Shown: positions 29,541 through 38,038 of the stretch, piece by piece
Numbering within the stretch: the stretch's first letter is position 1
Layout of the letters: the number at the start of each line of letters is the position of its first letter
Origin: Thalassobacillus pellis
Lineage (GTDB): Bacteria; Bacillota; Bacilli; Bacillales; Halobacillaceae
Length of the DNA stretch: 64,000 bases
Direction of reading: 5' to 3'
NCBI RefSeq assembly: GCF_016908295.1
Contig: NZ_JAFBDO010000002.1
Location: 310,001-374,000, forward strand
The notes under the pieces: generated by a model
Seen by the model: only the letters and a program-made list of their open reading frames with translations
The model's database searches: none
Told to the model about the DNA's origin: nothing
Program-made: the position numbers and the translations under genes

Positions 29541-29828
29541 ATGATTATCGAAGTTACCGAGCAAGCAGCTAATTGGTACGAGGAAGAACTGGAAATTACC
29601 GGTAAAACTTTTATTCGCTTTTTTGTCAGGTATGGGGGTTCAGGCGGTCTGCAACCGGGATTTTCACTAGGAATTAGACAAGAAGAACCTTTTGAACCGG
29701 TTGCTGAAACCGAAGTTAATGGGGTTCTCTTTTTCATTGAAGAATCTGATGAATGGTATTTTGATGATAAGTCTCTGAAAGTAGAATATAATGAAAAATG
29801 GGAAGAGCCAGAATACAAATACGAATAA
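29541..29828 (+). CDS. yneR: HesB/YneR-like protein without cysteines
   Basis: A 95-residue protein of the HesB-like (YneR) family: IEVTEQAANWYEEELEI at the start, then FVRYGGSGGLQPGFSLGI and a very acidic C-terminus. The fold is related to A-type iron-sulfur carriers, but this protein has no cysteine at all, so it cannot ligate a cluster in the IscA manner. Its function is not known. Position matches B. subtilis yneR, but it is convergent with yneQ here. Confidence 0.85.
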   Translation: MIIEVTEQAANWYEEELEITGKTFIRFFVRYGGSGGLQPGFSLGIRQEEPFEPVAETEVNGVLFFIEESDEWYFDDKSLKVEYNEKWEEPEYKYE

Positions 29829-29844
29829 TCTATTATCACATTTC

Positions 29845-29879
29845 AAAAGGGCGGGATAAGTGTATTCCCGCCCTTTTTT
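29845..29879. terminator. Bidirectional terminator between yneR and yneQ
   Basis: AAAAGGGCGGGA (29845-29856) pairs with TCCCGCCCTTTTTT (29866-29879) between two converging genes. Confidence 0.88.
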
Positions 29880-29883
29880 CGTA

Positions 29884-30183
29884 CTAAAGATGGAACTTTT
29901 CTATATGACCCCACAAACCTTCTTTTCTTAGTATCTTTGCTTGTGAATCACCGAAAAGATCGAAGTGGGGATAAGTTTTATCCATATGGATCCACGCACT
30001 ATGAAGACCGTGCTTACTGCCCCACTTTGTTAATTTTTCAATATCGGAACAGCCCACTTTTGTGACGGTATCGCACCCTGGAAATCTATCATCTATCCAA
30101 AAGTGAGTTAAGAATGCGATTTCTCCATTACGAACTTTCCTCTTCCATTCCTTTAACTCTTTACGATCCACTCCAAATGCCAT
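29884..30183 (-). CDS. yneQ: Conserved small protein YneQ
   Basis: A 99-residue protein that I recognise as B. subtilis YneQ by position and by its opening MAFGVDRKELKEWKRKVRNGEIAFLTHFWIDDRFPGCDTVTKVGC. It is rich in Trp, His and charged residues, with no membrane segment. Function is unknown. Its ATG lies one base after the yneP stop, with GAGGGG inside the end of yneP, so the two are coupled. Confidence 0.8.
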   Translation of the reverse strand: MAFGVDRKELKEWKRKVRNGEIAFLTHFWIDDRFPGCDTVTKVGCSDIEKLTKWGSKHGLHSAWIHMDKTYPHFDLFGDSQAKILRKEGLWGHIEKFHL

Positions 30184-30184
30184 T

Positions 30185-30604
30185 TCACCCCTCCAATGCT
30201 TCCTGGTATGCCTTATGCCAGTTTGGAAACGAACGCCTGATTGACACTGGCCGGAAACTCCCTTCTTTTACAATTACATGCCTGGTATGCCCAGAAACGG
30301 AAAGCTCCCCATGCTGATTGAAAATCTGATATCCATATGTGATCCTCAAGCCATCATAATCCTCAAGCCAAGTTTTAACATGGGCTTCTTCCCCGTACCT
30401 AACCGGTTTTTTAAATTGGATATCCGCATCCACAACCGGTGAAACGACTCCCTGTTTCTCAATTTCATGATACTTAAAGCCAAGGGCTTCAATGAAGTCT
30501 GTTCTTCCTAACTCAAACCAGACAAGGTAATTGGCGTGATAGACGACACCCATCTGATCTGTTTCCTGATATCTAACTCGAATAGACGTATTTGTCTCTA
30601 ACAT
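30185..30604 (-). CDS. yneP: Acyl-CoA thioesterase (4-hydroxybenzoyl-CoA type, YneP)
   Basis: A 139-residue hot-dog-fold thioesterase. The conserved RVRYQETDQMGVVYHANYLVWFELGRTDF contains the catalytic-type Asp and the YHANY helix of the YbgC/FcbC group. It would hydrolyse an acyl-CoA, substrate unknown. The ATG at 30604 follows AGGGGGAG and lies one base after the end of the double-AAA gene, so the three genes AAA-yneP-yneQ form a tight operon. Confidence 0.9.
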   Translation of the reverse strand: MLETNTSIRVRYQETDQMGVVYHANYLVWFELGRTDFIEALGFKYHEIEKQGVVSPVVDADIQFKKPVRYGEEAHVKTWLEDYDGLRITYGYQIFNQHGELSVSGHTRHVIVKEGSFRPVSIRRSFPNWHKAYQEALEG

Positions 30605-30605
30605 A

Positions 30606-32876
30606 TTATTGCTCCCCCTGTATGTCATTCCATGCCTGTTTCATATCACCTTTTGATAATACTGACATTTCTATCTGTTTTTCATTTTCCAATCGCAATG
30701 CCTGGTATTGGATTGCTTCATTGATCAGGTTGTTCACAAACCTGCCATTTCCACTTATATTCGTGGTTTGGAATTTTTCAAAAAGGAAGCTCTTCGCCTG
30801 TTCTTCTAGTTCATATTCATAAAGACCTGACTGGTATATGGTCATCTGCAGTAATGCATGGGGATCATAATCGGGAAAATGGATATATTTTTTAAAACGG
30901 CTCGCAAGGCCAGGGTTGCTGTCGATTAATTTATCCATCTCCTTATCGTACCCGGCCAGAATGACCACAAGGTTTTCGTCATGCTTCGTCATTTCATCAA
31001 CCAATGTTTCTACGGCTTCCTTACCAAAATCATCTCGGCCGCCTTTATAAAGGGAGTAAGCTTCATCGATAAATAATACTCCACCCAGCGCTTCGCGTAT
31101 TTTCTTCTTTGTTTTAATAGCAGTTTGTCCTACAAAACCAGCTACAAGATCACTTCTTGAAGAAGTAATGACATGTCCGCGTTTGAGTAAGCCGCATTGC
31201 TTTAATATACCTGCATAGATCTTTGCTACTGTTGATTTTCCTGTTCCGGGATTACCGGTAAAAACTGAATGAAGTTGAACTGGTACGTGAGGCAATCCGT
31301 TTTGCTTTCGTTTTTGTTGTATACGGACAAATGACGATAGTTTTTTCACTTCTTTTTTGACACTTTCCAAACCAATAAGTTCATCTAGTTCATTAAGTGG
31401 TGGGTGTTCTGAATCAGCGTACGCTTCGGTTCTCAGGTCCTCTTCACTGATACGCATATGATCGAGCCAATGCAGCTGCTCTTTGGAATCCTCTGCAGCT
31501 CCTTTTTGGAAAATAGTCTTTAAAACCAGGTTTCTGACTGTGCGCGCATTGCCGAACGATTCATCTACCCGTTGTTTATCTATCGCTTGTTCCAATCCTG
31601 TTAAAGCCTGATCGGTGAAAAAATAATCATTTTCCATTGCAGCATTCTCAGCGATCTGCAAAAGTTCATTCATATCATAATCAGGTAGTTCGATATGATT
31701 CTGCTCAGGAAATCTACTGCGTAACCCGGGATTTGACCAAAGGAATTGCCGCATTTCCTCCGGATAACCTGCCAGAATGACGGCAAATGTATCCCCATAT
31801 TCTCTGCTCGTCATTGCTGAAACCAGCGTATCAATGACTGCCTGGCCATAATCATTTCCTGTTTGGCCTTCCCTGCTTAGACTGTAGGCTTCATCGATGA
31901 AAAGCACGCCACCCTTTGCCTGTTTGACATAGTTCATGGTATTTTCTTCGCTCTGGCCAACGTAAGAACCGACAAGGTGGGAACGATTCACTTCAATTAC
32001 TTCTTTCGTTTTTAGTATTCCCAATTCATGATAAATATTGGCCAGAAGCCTTGCCAGCGTTGTTTTTCCTGTGCCAGGGTTTCCAGTCATGATCATATGG
32101 AGTCCAGGTTCATCCACCATGGTAAAGCCATAATCTTTTCTTTCCTGCTGATATTTTAAGAAATGATAATAACGATGGATGTATCCCTTAACTTCATTTA
32201 AGCCAATCATGCTATCCAGTTTTGCCAACGCTCCGATTTCAGATTGCCCGGTTAAGAAATCCGGAAGGCGTAATTGAAGTTGGTCACGATTTGCGGACAA
32301 CGAACGAAGGTTTTCATTTATTTCTTTGACAGGAATATTAGTTTTCCTATTTTCGATCAATTCATATGCTGTAACTAAAAGATCAGAAAGCTCTCTGATT
32401 TGAACATGAATATCTTGGTACAATTGCAGTCTTTTCTCAGAAGCATTTACCAGATCTGCATTTACAAGCTCATCGTCAAAATCATCCAGCAAATTTTTTA
32501 ACATTTCCTGTAAGCCTTGAGTTTTATTCATTTTAGTACCGTGATGATCGGTCTCATGGAAGATCCACTGGTCAAAATTTAATTTTTCCATTCCGTAATA
32601 GACTTTCATCAATTGCCTTGCTATATTAAGCTGGGAAATGAGTGGTAACTTCTGATCAAGCAACTTGGCTTGCTTAATGAAATAATCAGAAAGCTCATCG
32701 CCCCCAGGATGCCTTTTAATCCTATGGCATGCAAGTATTACATACAGGAGAGCACGCAGGTCATCGTTTTCCTCCTCAAGGTCATCCATCCACTTCAATG
32801 CTTCCATTTCGCTAATGGGAGGTGTATGATCGATAGTTTTCCATTGCTGTAATTTTTCGAGGTCTTTTTGTACCAT
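30606..32876 (-). CDS. Tandem AAA ATPase of the CbbX/SpoVK type
   Basis: A 756-residue protein with an N-terminal helical region of about 200 residues and two AAA modules. The first has HMIMTGNPGTGKTTLARLL and GGVLFIDEAYSLSREG; the second has HSVFTGNPGTGKSTVAKIY and GGVLFIDEAYSLYKGGRDDFG. Both have intact Walker A and B motifs, and each is preceded by the linker DSMIGLNEVKGYI / DELIGLESVKKEV typical of CbxX/CfqX proteins. SpoVK of B. subtilis has one such module; related two-module proteins occur in Firmicutes. The substrate is unknown, and a sporulation role is only suggested by the family and nearby spore genes. AGGAGG precedes the ATG. It heads the yneP-yneQ operon. Confidence 0.85.
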   Translation of the reverse strand: MVQKDLEKLQQWKTIDHTPPISEMEALKWMDDLEEENDDLRALLYVILACHRIKRHPGGDELSDYFIKQAKLLDQKLPLISQLNIARQLMKVYYGMEKLNFDQWIFHETDHHGTKMNKTQGLQEMLKNLLDDFDDELVNADLVNASEKRLQLYQDIHVQIRELSDLLVTAYELIENRKTNIPVKEINENLRSLSANRDQLQLRLPDFLTGQSEIGALAKLDSMIGLNEVKGYIHRYYHFLKYQQERKDYGFTMVDEPGLHMIMTGNPGTGKTTLARLLANIYHELGILKTKEVIEVNRSHLVGSYVGQSEENTMNYVKQAKGGVLFIDEAYSLSREGQTGNDYGQAVIDTLVSAMTSREYGDTFAVILAGYPEEMRQFLWSNPGLRSRFPEQNHIELPDYDMNELLQIAENAAMENDYFFTDQALTGLEQAIDKQRVDESFGNARTVRNLVLKTIFQKGAAEDSKEQLHWLDHMRISEEDLRTEAYADSEHPPLNELDELIGLESVKKEVKKLSSFVRIQQKRKQNGLPHVPVQLHSVFTGNPGTGKSTVAKIYAGILKQCGLLKRGHVITSSRSDLVAGFVGQTAIKTKKKIREALGGVLFIDEAYSLYKGGRDDFGKEAVETLVDEMTKHDENLVVILAGYDKEMDKLIDSNPGLASRFKKYIHFPDYDPHALLQMTIYQSGLYEYELEEQAKSFLFEKFQTTNISGNGRFVNNLINEAIQYQALRLENEKQIEMSVLSKGDMKQAWNDIQGEQ

Positions 32877-32970
32877 TGCTTTTTATACCTCCTGTTCATT
32901 GCCTTATTTTATCACATGGAATAATGGATGTAGATGAACTTGCATAGCAAAATCAATGTTTTGAAATATA

Positions 32971-33000
32971 AAACGCCTTACCCCGGAGGGAAGGCGTCTA
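32971..33000 (-). terminator. Terminator after sspN-tlp
   Basis: ACGCCTT and AAGGCGT flank a short loop just after the tlp stop on the minus strand, followed by TTTTAT. The T tract is modest. Confidence 0.6.
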
Positions 33001-33003
33001 AAA

Positions 33004-33225
33004 TTACTGTTGGTTACGAGCTTCATCCTTGATTTCATTACGCATAGCCTGGATGGATTCTTCTCGTTTACGGTTTTTGTTTTCTATATCGCGCTTATCT
33101 TTCTCACTGGCAAGCTCATAGTTTTCATGGGATTTCTCAATATTTTGAATGGTGTTTTGCACCATTTCCTGTAATTTCTCCATATTGTCACTTCTATCGT
33201 CAGGATTGGGGTGATTCTGTCTCAT
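33004..33225 (-). CDS. tlp: Small acid-soluble spore protein Tlp
   Basis: A 73-residue hydrophilic, coiled protein. [19 protein letters not shown] is the typical Tlp start, and the rest is Glu/Lys-rich helix ([14 protein letters not shown]). Tlp is made in the forespore as a minor spore protein. The ATG at 33225 follows AGGAGG embedded in the sspN stop region; the longer in-frame reading to 33303 runs through sspN in another frame and is rejected. The pair sspN-tlp matches B. subtilis. Confidence 0.92.
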   Translation of the reverse strand: MRQNHPNPDDRSDNMEKLQEMVQNTIQNIEKSHENYELASEKDKRDIENKNRKREESIQAMRNEIKDEARNQQ

Positions 33226-33235
33226 CTTCTTCCTC

Positions 33236-33382
33236 CTATTTCTTACCTTTTGTCTGTATGACTTTAGGTTCTTTATTCGTTTTAACTTCCATCTTCTTCC
33301 CATTATTTACGCCAGATTCCCTTGGCTGTGTGCCTAAATGACTTGGTGTGAAAGCTTGTGCATGTTTTCTCGGATTGCCCAT
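33236..33382 (-). CDS. sspN: Small acid-soluble spore protein SspN
   Basis: A 48-residue basic protein: [20 protein letters not shown], then a Lys-rich tail. This is the SspN sequence pattern known from Bacillus, made in the forespore. GGAGGG precedes the ATG. It lies ten bases upstream of tlp and is cotranscribed with it. Its forespore promoter should lie in 33383-33450; I could not pick out a convincing sigma-G match. Confidence 0.92.
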   Translation of the reverse strand: MGNPRKHAQAFTPSHLGTQPRESGVNNGKKMEVKTNKEPKVIQTKGKK

Positions 33383-33452
33383 AATGGTCCCTCCTTTTGC
33401 GGCGTTCACACATAATATTTGCTTGTATGTATTGCTTTATGCTTACAAAAAA

Positions 33453-33482
33453 AGCAAATCATTTCCCAAAGGGCGATTTGCT
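33453..33482 (-). terminator. Terminator after the FbpB-like gene
   Basis: On the minus strand AGCAAATC and GATTTGCT close a hairpin followed by seven T. It lies ten bases after the stop of the small gene at 33492-33629 and isolates it from sspN-tlp. Confidence 0.82.
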
Positions 33483-33491
33483 TCTTCTCTG

Positions 33492-33629
33492 TCAAGATGA
33501 ACGAAGTTTCTGATGATGCCGTTCATCAATTTTTGTTTCAATTTTCATGATCATTTCCTGGTCGGATAAAATCTGCTGCCTATTTTCCTGAACAAGTTCC
33601 TGGAAGGTAGGTTTTCGCTTTTTAGCCAT
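33492..33629 (-). CDS. FbpB-family small basic protein
   Basis: A 45-residue protein: MAKKRKPTFQELVQENRQQI, then LSDQEMIMKIETKIDERHHQ. The basic start followed by F-x-E-L-V-x-x-N-x-x-x-I/L-x-x-D and an I-E-x-x-I-x-E-R segment is the pattern of the FbpB family of short basic proteins, known from the Fur regulon of B. subtilis, where FbpB assists an iron-sparing small RNA. AAAGGAGAG precedes the ATG and a terminator follows, so it is a real single-gene unit. I see no convincing Fur box nearby, so iron control is not shown here. Confidence 0.72.
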   Translation of the reverse strand: MAKKRKPTFQELVQENRQQILSDQEMIMKIETKIDERHHQKLRSS

Positions 33630-33680
33630 GGGAATCTCTCCTTTTATTACCATGATTCCCAATTGACTGAAAATTATACC

Positions 33681-34271
33681 CTATTTTAATTTTTCTTTCA
33701 TTTCCACCATAAAATCATAGGTCATAGGGCCGACCTTCCGCTTCTGTTGAATTGTCCCATCTGTTCCGATAAAGTAGGTAGTCGGTATTGTGAATGCGTG
33801 GTACTGGTCTGTAACTTCATCTTCTTTATCTAGAGCAACGGTGAACGAATATCCTTTTTCCTCAATATACTTCTTCACTTTTTTTACAGAGGTCTCACTT
33901 CCTGTAACGTTAACTGCCAAAATGACCACCTCATCACCAAACTCTTCCTGGAATTTTTGCATTTCTGGCATTTCTTCCTTGCAAGGAGGACACCAAGTTG
34001 CCCAGAAATTCAGGAAGATTTTCTTCCCTTTTAAGTCGGAAAGTTTAACCGTTTCACCAGCCAATGTTTCGAGTTCAAAGTCAGGTGCTCTATCTCCGGG
34101 TTCCAAGCCTTCGGAAGAATTAGGAGGAACCATTGCAGTACCTTCCTGGCCAGTCTTGCCGGAAACATTATATTCTTCTGGACCTGTCTGCTCCTTCTCT
34201 GATGTTATCGTATATACAACTAGTCCAAATAAAATCAATAACACTGCTCCTGCCACCAGGCGCTTAACCAT
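33681..34271 (-). CDS. yneN: Membrane-anchored thioredoxin-like protein (YneN/ResA-like)
   Basis: A 196-residue protein with one N-terminal membrane anchor (residues 5-22, VAGAVLLILFGLVVYTI), then an extracytoplasmic TlpA/ResA-type thioredoxin domain: GDRAPDFELETLAGETVKLSDLKGKKIFLNFWATWCPPCKEEMPEMQKF, with a CPPC active site near residue 95. It would reduce or exchange disulfides outside the membrane. ResA relatives act in cytochrome c maturation, and CcdA (46.2 kb), which supplies electrons to such proteins, is in the same window. Position upstream of sspN-tlp and downstream of citB matches B. subtilis yneN. Confidence 0.9.
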   Translation of the reverse strand: MVKRLVAGAVLLILFGLVVYTITSEKEQTGPEEYNVSGKTGQEGTAMVPPNSSEGLEPGDRAPDFELETLAGETVKLSDLKGKKIFLNFWATWCPPCKEEMPEMQKFQEEFGDEVVILAVNVTGSETSVKKVKKYIEEKGYSFTVALDKEDEVTDQYHAFTIPTTYFIGTDGTIQQKRKVGPMTYDFMVEMKEKLK

Positions 34272-34430
34272 CTAGACTCACATCCTTAATAACTTCCTCA
34301 TTTCTTAATTAATATGTAAACTGCTGTTGATTTATTTTTATTACTCCTTAAAAATCACTTCATTATTAGTTTATGGAGTGGTTGACATATTGTAAAGGCT
34401 TTTATGGTTACATTTTTGTCAAAAAACAAA

Positions 34431-34461
34431 CAATCCGCATAGCCGGCGGCTATGCGGATTG
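34431..34461 (-). terminator. Terminator of the aconitase gene
   Basis: A 14-15 base perfect hairpin, CAATCCGCATAGCC with its complement GGCTATGCGGATTG, followed on the minus strand by a T-rich stretch. Confidence 0.88.
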
Positions 34462-34471
34462 AAAAGTTTAC

Positions 34472-37180
34472 TTAGTTAAGTTTGTTACGCAGCACCATTT
34501 GAAGTATACCACCATGGCGGTAGTAATCAATTTCCACTTCACTGTCAAAGCGCGCGACAACTTTGAACTGTTTCTTGCTGCCATCTTCATCCACGGCTGT
34601 TACATTCAAGAGGTCATGTGGTTTCACGTCTTCTCCCACTTCTACATTGAAAGTTTCCCGTCCGGTAAGACCGAGGGATTCAATTGTATCGCCTTCCTGG
34701 AATTGAAGCGGCAATACACCCATCATGACAAGATTAGAACGATGGATACGCTCAAAGCTTTCTGCGATGACAGTTTTAATGCCTAGTAGATCCGTACCCT
34801 TGGCCGCCCAGTCACGAGAGCTTCCCATTCCATAATCTTTGCCGGCAATAACCAGAAGATCAGTATTGTCCTGCTGATATTTCATGGCAGCAGTATAGAT
34901 AGGCATAACCTCTTCAGTCGGCCAGTAAGTGGTAAAGCCACCTTCAGTGCCAGGTGCCAGTTCGTTACGGATGCGGATATTAGCGAATGTACCTCTCATC
35001 ATAACTTCATGGTTACCACGACGGGAACCGTAAGAGTTGAAGTCACGAGGAGTTACACCTTTCTCCTGCAAATATTCACCGGCAGGCATATCTTTAGGTA
35101 TAGCCCCTGCTGGTGAAATGTGGTCGGTAGTTACAGAGTCACCGAATTTACCAATTGCACGCAGGTTTTCGAGAGGTTTCACTGTATCCGGTTCCTTTGA
35201 TAATCCTTCAAAGAATGGAGGATTTTGAATATAAGTGGAATCACTGTTCCAATCATACAACGGCTCATCAGTTGTATCGATTTCGTTCCACTTTTCGTTG
35301 GAATCGAATACACGCTCATACTCTTTCCGGAAGATTTCAGGAGTTACAACCCGGGAGATTTCACCCTTGATTTCATCCATGGACGGCCAGATATCTTTAA
35401 AGAAAACATCGTTTCCATCGTTATCCTTACCAATCGGCTCATTATAAAGATCAATGTCTGTCGTTCCAGCCAATGCATAGGCTACAACAAGAGGTGGTGA
35501 AGCAAGATAATTTGCTTTCACTAATGGATGAATCCGTCCTTCGAAGTTACGGTTTCCGGACAACACGGAAGAAACAGTCAGATCGTTTCCGGCAATCGCT
35601 TCCTCGATTTCTGGAGATAGCGGACCGGAGTTACCAATACAAGTTGTACAGCCATATCCAACCAGGTTGAAGCCTAAGTTGTTCAAGTAATTCATTAGAC
35701 CTGAGTCTTCAAGGTAACGGGTAACAACCTTGGAACCTGGTGCCAAAGACGTTTTAACGTAGGCAGGGACTTCCAAGCCTTTTTCGACTGCTTTTTTAGC
35801 TACCAGCCCAGCTCCAAGCATAACGTAAGGGTTGGATGTGTTCGTACAGGATGTGATTGCAGCGATTGCTACGGAACCAGTTTTCATTGTAGATGTCTTT
35901 CCGTTAGGATGCTCGATTTTAGCTTCTTTATCGATCTCTTTTTCATCCAGTCCGAAGCCTTGCGGACCAGTAGGTGCAGTCAGTGAATCGTTGAAAGACT
36001 TTTTCATTTGAGATAGTGGAATCAGGTCTTGTGGACGCTTAGGACCAGACAAGTTAGGCTCAAGTTCAGCAAGGTCAATTTCCACTAGCTCTGTGAATTC
36101 TGGATCCGGAAGCTCAGGAGAATACCAAAGCTGGTTCTCTTTGCAATATTTTTCCACTAGATCGATGTGCTCTTCACTGCGTCCTGTCAGGCGCAGGTAT
36201 TCAAGGGATTCATTATCGACAGGGAAAAACCCGCAAGTAGCACCGTATTCAGGTGCCATGTTGGAAATGGTTGCCCGGTCCGCAAGCGGCATATCCTGCA
36301 AGCCAGGACCGAAGAACTCAACGAATTTGCCGACAACTTTCTTTTCACGTAGTTTTTGTGTCACTTTCAGTGCAAGGTCTGTAGCTGTTGTCCCTTCAGG
36401 GAAGCTACCTTTCAGCTTCACACCAACAACTTGTGGTGCAGGGAAATAAGATGGCTGGCCAAGCATTCCTGCTTCGGCTTCGATACCGCCGACTCCCCAG
36501 CCGAGTACGCCTAAACCATTAATCATGGTTGTATGGGAATCAGTACCAACTAATGTATCAGGATAAGTTTCGGTTTCTCCGTTTTCGTTATCCACGGTAT
36601 GGACAACATTTGCAATGTATTCGAGGTTCACCTGATGGACGATACCTGTCGCAGGTGGGACGGCTCGGTAGTTATCAAACGCCTTTTGTGCCCAGTGCAA
36701 GAATTCATAACGTTCTTCGTTACGTTCGAATTCAAGTTCCATATTTACTTCAAGTGCTTTCTCCGTACCATAAGCATCAACCTGTACTGAGTGGTCAATG
36801 ACTAGATCTACAGGTACTTCAGGATTGATTTTATCAGGGCTGCCCCCCATATCAACCATCGCTTTTCTTAGTGAAGCGAGGTCAACTACAGCAGGAACAC
36901 CAGTGAAATCCTGGAGGATTACACGAGACGGCTTGAAAGGGACATCTTCCCCTTTTGCATCTTTGGTTCCCCATTTAGCAAGGCTTTCTACATGTTCATT
37001 TTTGATGACACGGCCATCATGTTGTCTAAGTAAAGATTCAAGCAAAATCCTAATGGAAAATGGAAGACGGGATATCTTGCCAAGTCCTGCATCTTCTAAT
37101 GCTTTTAATTGATAATAATTGTAAGTTTTACCATTCAGTTCAAATTGTTTGCGTGATTGGTAAGTATTATTGTTTGCCAT
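34472..37180 (-). CDS. acnA: Aconitate hydratase
   Basis: Aconitase interconverts citrate and isocitrate in the citrate cycle; the B. subtilis enzyme (CitB) also binds mRNA when its cluster is lost. The 902-residue protein has the iron-sulfur ligands in [11 protein letters not shown] and [14 protein letters not shown], the [10 protein letters not shown] swivelling-domain motif near residue 790, and the AcnA-type length and domain order. The gene lies between yneN and sspO as in B. subtilis. GGGGGTAATAGGAG precedes the ATG. No other citrate-cycle gene is adjacent. Confidence 0.97.
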   Translation of the reverse strand: MANNNTYQSRKQFELNGKTYNYYQLKALEDAGLGKISRLPFSIRILLESLLRQHDGRVIKNEHVESLAKWGTKDAKGEDVPFKPSRVILQDFTGVPAVVDLASLRKAMVDMGGSPDKINPEVPVDLVIDHSVQVDAYGTEKALEVNMELEFERNEERYEFLHWAQKAFDNYRAVPPATGIVHQVNLEYIANVVHTVDNENGETETYPDTLVGTDSHTTMINGLGVLGWGVGGIEAEAGMLGQPSYFPAPQVVGVKLKGSFPEGTTATDLALKVTQKLREKKVVGKFVEFFGPGLQDMPLADRATISNMAPEYGATCGFFPVDNESLEYLRLTGRSEEHIDLVEKYCKENQLWYSPELPDPEFTELVEIDLAELEPNLSGPKRPQDLIPLSQMKKSFNDSLTAPTGPQGFGLDEKEIDKEAKIEHPNGKTSTMKTGSVAIAAITSCTNTSNPYVMLGAGLVAKKAVEKGLEVPAYVKTSLAPGSKVVTRYLEDSGLMNYLNNLGFNLVGYGCTTCIGNSGPLSPEIEEAIAGNDLTVSSVLSGNRNFEGRIHPLVKANYLASPPLVVAYALAGTTDIDLYNEPIGKDNDGNDVFFKDIWPSMDEIKGEISRVVTPEIFRKEYERVFDSNEKWNEIDTTDEPLYDWNSDSTYIQNPPFFEGLSKEPDTVKPLENLRAIGKFGDSVTTDHISPAGAIPKDMPAGEYLQEKGVTPRDFNSYGSRRGNHEVMMRGTFANIRIRNELAPGTEGGFTTYWPTEEVMPIYTAAMKYQQDNTDLLVIAGKDYGMGSSRDWAAKGTDLLGIKTVIAESFERIHRSNLVMMGVLPLQFQEGDTIESLGLTGRETFNVEVGEDVKPHDLLNVTAVDEDGSKKQFKVVARFDSEVEIDYYRHGGILQMVLRNKLN

Positions 37181-37369
37181 ATTCTCCTATTACCCCCTCT
37201 GTTTAAATTAACGTAGAAACACTGCTGTTTCTACATCCCCAATGGTTCATTTGTTACTTTTTAAGTAAAAAGCCCACAAATATGCACCTATCATTGTAAA
37301 TGAAAACATAGGAGAAGTAAAATAAATCGGTCGCATTTTGTCACACTATGGTTGAGGGGGTGAAAAGCC

Positions 37370-37519
37370 ATGACAAAAGACAAAGCCAACCACGTCCGCC
37401 CAGGGATGAATGCTGCGAAAGCACAGGGAAACGGAGCAGGTTATAACGAGACTGCCGAGAATAGACCGTTGAGTTCCGAGGAAAGACATTTCAATAAAAA
37501 AAGAAAGAAGAATCAATAA
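37370..37519 (+). CDS. sspO: Small acid-soluble spore protein SspO
   Basis: A 49-residue protein beginning [20 protein letters not shown] and ending in KKRKKNQ, the SspO pattern: the KANHV-x-x-GMN-x-AK-x-QG block is diagnostic. It is a minor forespore protein. GAGGGGGTG precedes the ATG. It diverges from aconitase, the same arrangement as in B. subtilis, with the promoter in the 190-base gap between them. A hairpin follows. Confidence 0.92.
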   Translation: MTKDKANHVRPGMNAAKAQGNGAGYNETAENRPLSSEERHFNKKRKKNQ

Positions 37520-37535
37520 ATCAAAGTTACAAAAG

Positions 37536-37570
37536 CAAAAGACAGGCGCCCTTGAATGGACGTCTGTCTT
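37536..37570. terminator. Terminator between sspO and the converging small gene
   Basis: AGACAGGCG (37540-37548) pairs with CGTCTGTCT (37561-37569), with A-rich and T-rich flanks on the two strands. It overlaps the stop of the minus-strand gene by a base. Confidence 0.75.
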
Positions 37571-37826
37571 ATTGTATGTGGTTCATAATTTTATCAAGCT
37601 GATTTTTGTAGGATATCAACTGCTCTTCCTGATGTTCACTGGCCACCGTCAAGGCTTTTTCCACCTGCTGGTAAGCCTGGTTGATTTCTTCCTTCAGATG
37701 AGCAAGCTCGCGGCCGTAATCCGCTTCTCCAATGGATGACAGCACTCTTTCACTAGACCTTTCTGCTTCATTGACTTTATTGGAAGCGTGTTGAAAAGCT
37801 TCTTGTTTATTTTGATGATAACTCAC
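37569..37826 (-). CDS. Small helical protein of unknown function
   Basis: An 85-residue protein that I do not firmly recognise. It is almost all predicted helix and rich in Glu, Gln and Lys (QEAFQHASNKVNEAERSSERVL, then LAHLKEEINQAYQQVEKAL), so a coiled coil is likely. It resembles short DUF2524/YtzC-type Bacillus proteins, with low certainty. I chose the GTG at 37826 because AGAGGTGG precedes it; an in-frame ATG at 37859 lacks a binding site. Its place between sspO and sspP makes a sporulation link possible but unproven. Confidence 0.6.
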   Translation of the reverse strand: MSYHQNKQEAFQHASNKVNEAERSSERVLSSIGEADYGRELAHLKEEINQAYQQVEKALTVASEHQEEQLISYKNQLDKIMNHIQ

Positions 37827-37930
37827 ATGTCCACCTCTTTTTTTGACTAGCATGTACATATCCAGTCAAATCCATACATAGAGAACATGGAATCGGCTGA
37901 TGCTAATGAGGAAAGGAGTGTGAATGAAAA

Positions 37931-38038
37931 ATGACTCATCAAAAGGAAAAAAAGCCTAACCAGCCATTAAAGGGTTCCAAAAAAGTAAAAAACAAAAATC
38001 ACTCCCGGCAAAATAAACATGCTTCTCACGACATGTAA
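37931..38038 (+). CDS. sspP: Small acid-soluble spore protein SspP
   Basis: A 35-residue protein, MTHQKEKKPNQPLKGSKKVK through NKNHSRQNKHASHDM. The core P-L-x-GSKKVKN-x-NH-x-RQ and the SHDM end are the SspP (CotL) signature. It is shorter at the N-terminus than the B. subtilis protein. AAAGGAGTG lies upstream. Its last 13 bases overlap the end of selA on the other strand, so the two genes share their stop regions tail to tail. Confidence 0.9.
   Translation: MTHQKEKKPNQPLKGSKKVKNKNHSRQNKHASHDM

Noticed and set aside
33226-33303. Longer N-terminus for Tlp
   Set aside because: The extension overlaps sspN in another frame and is not part of the Tlp family; the internal ATG at 33225 has a good AGGAGG site.
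36093-37112. Several plus-strand reading frames opposite aconitase
   Set aside because: They mirror codon bias of the aconitase gene and have no start signals or recognisable domains.
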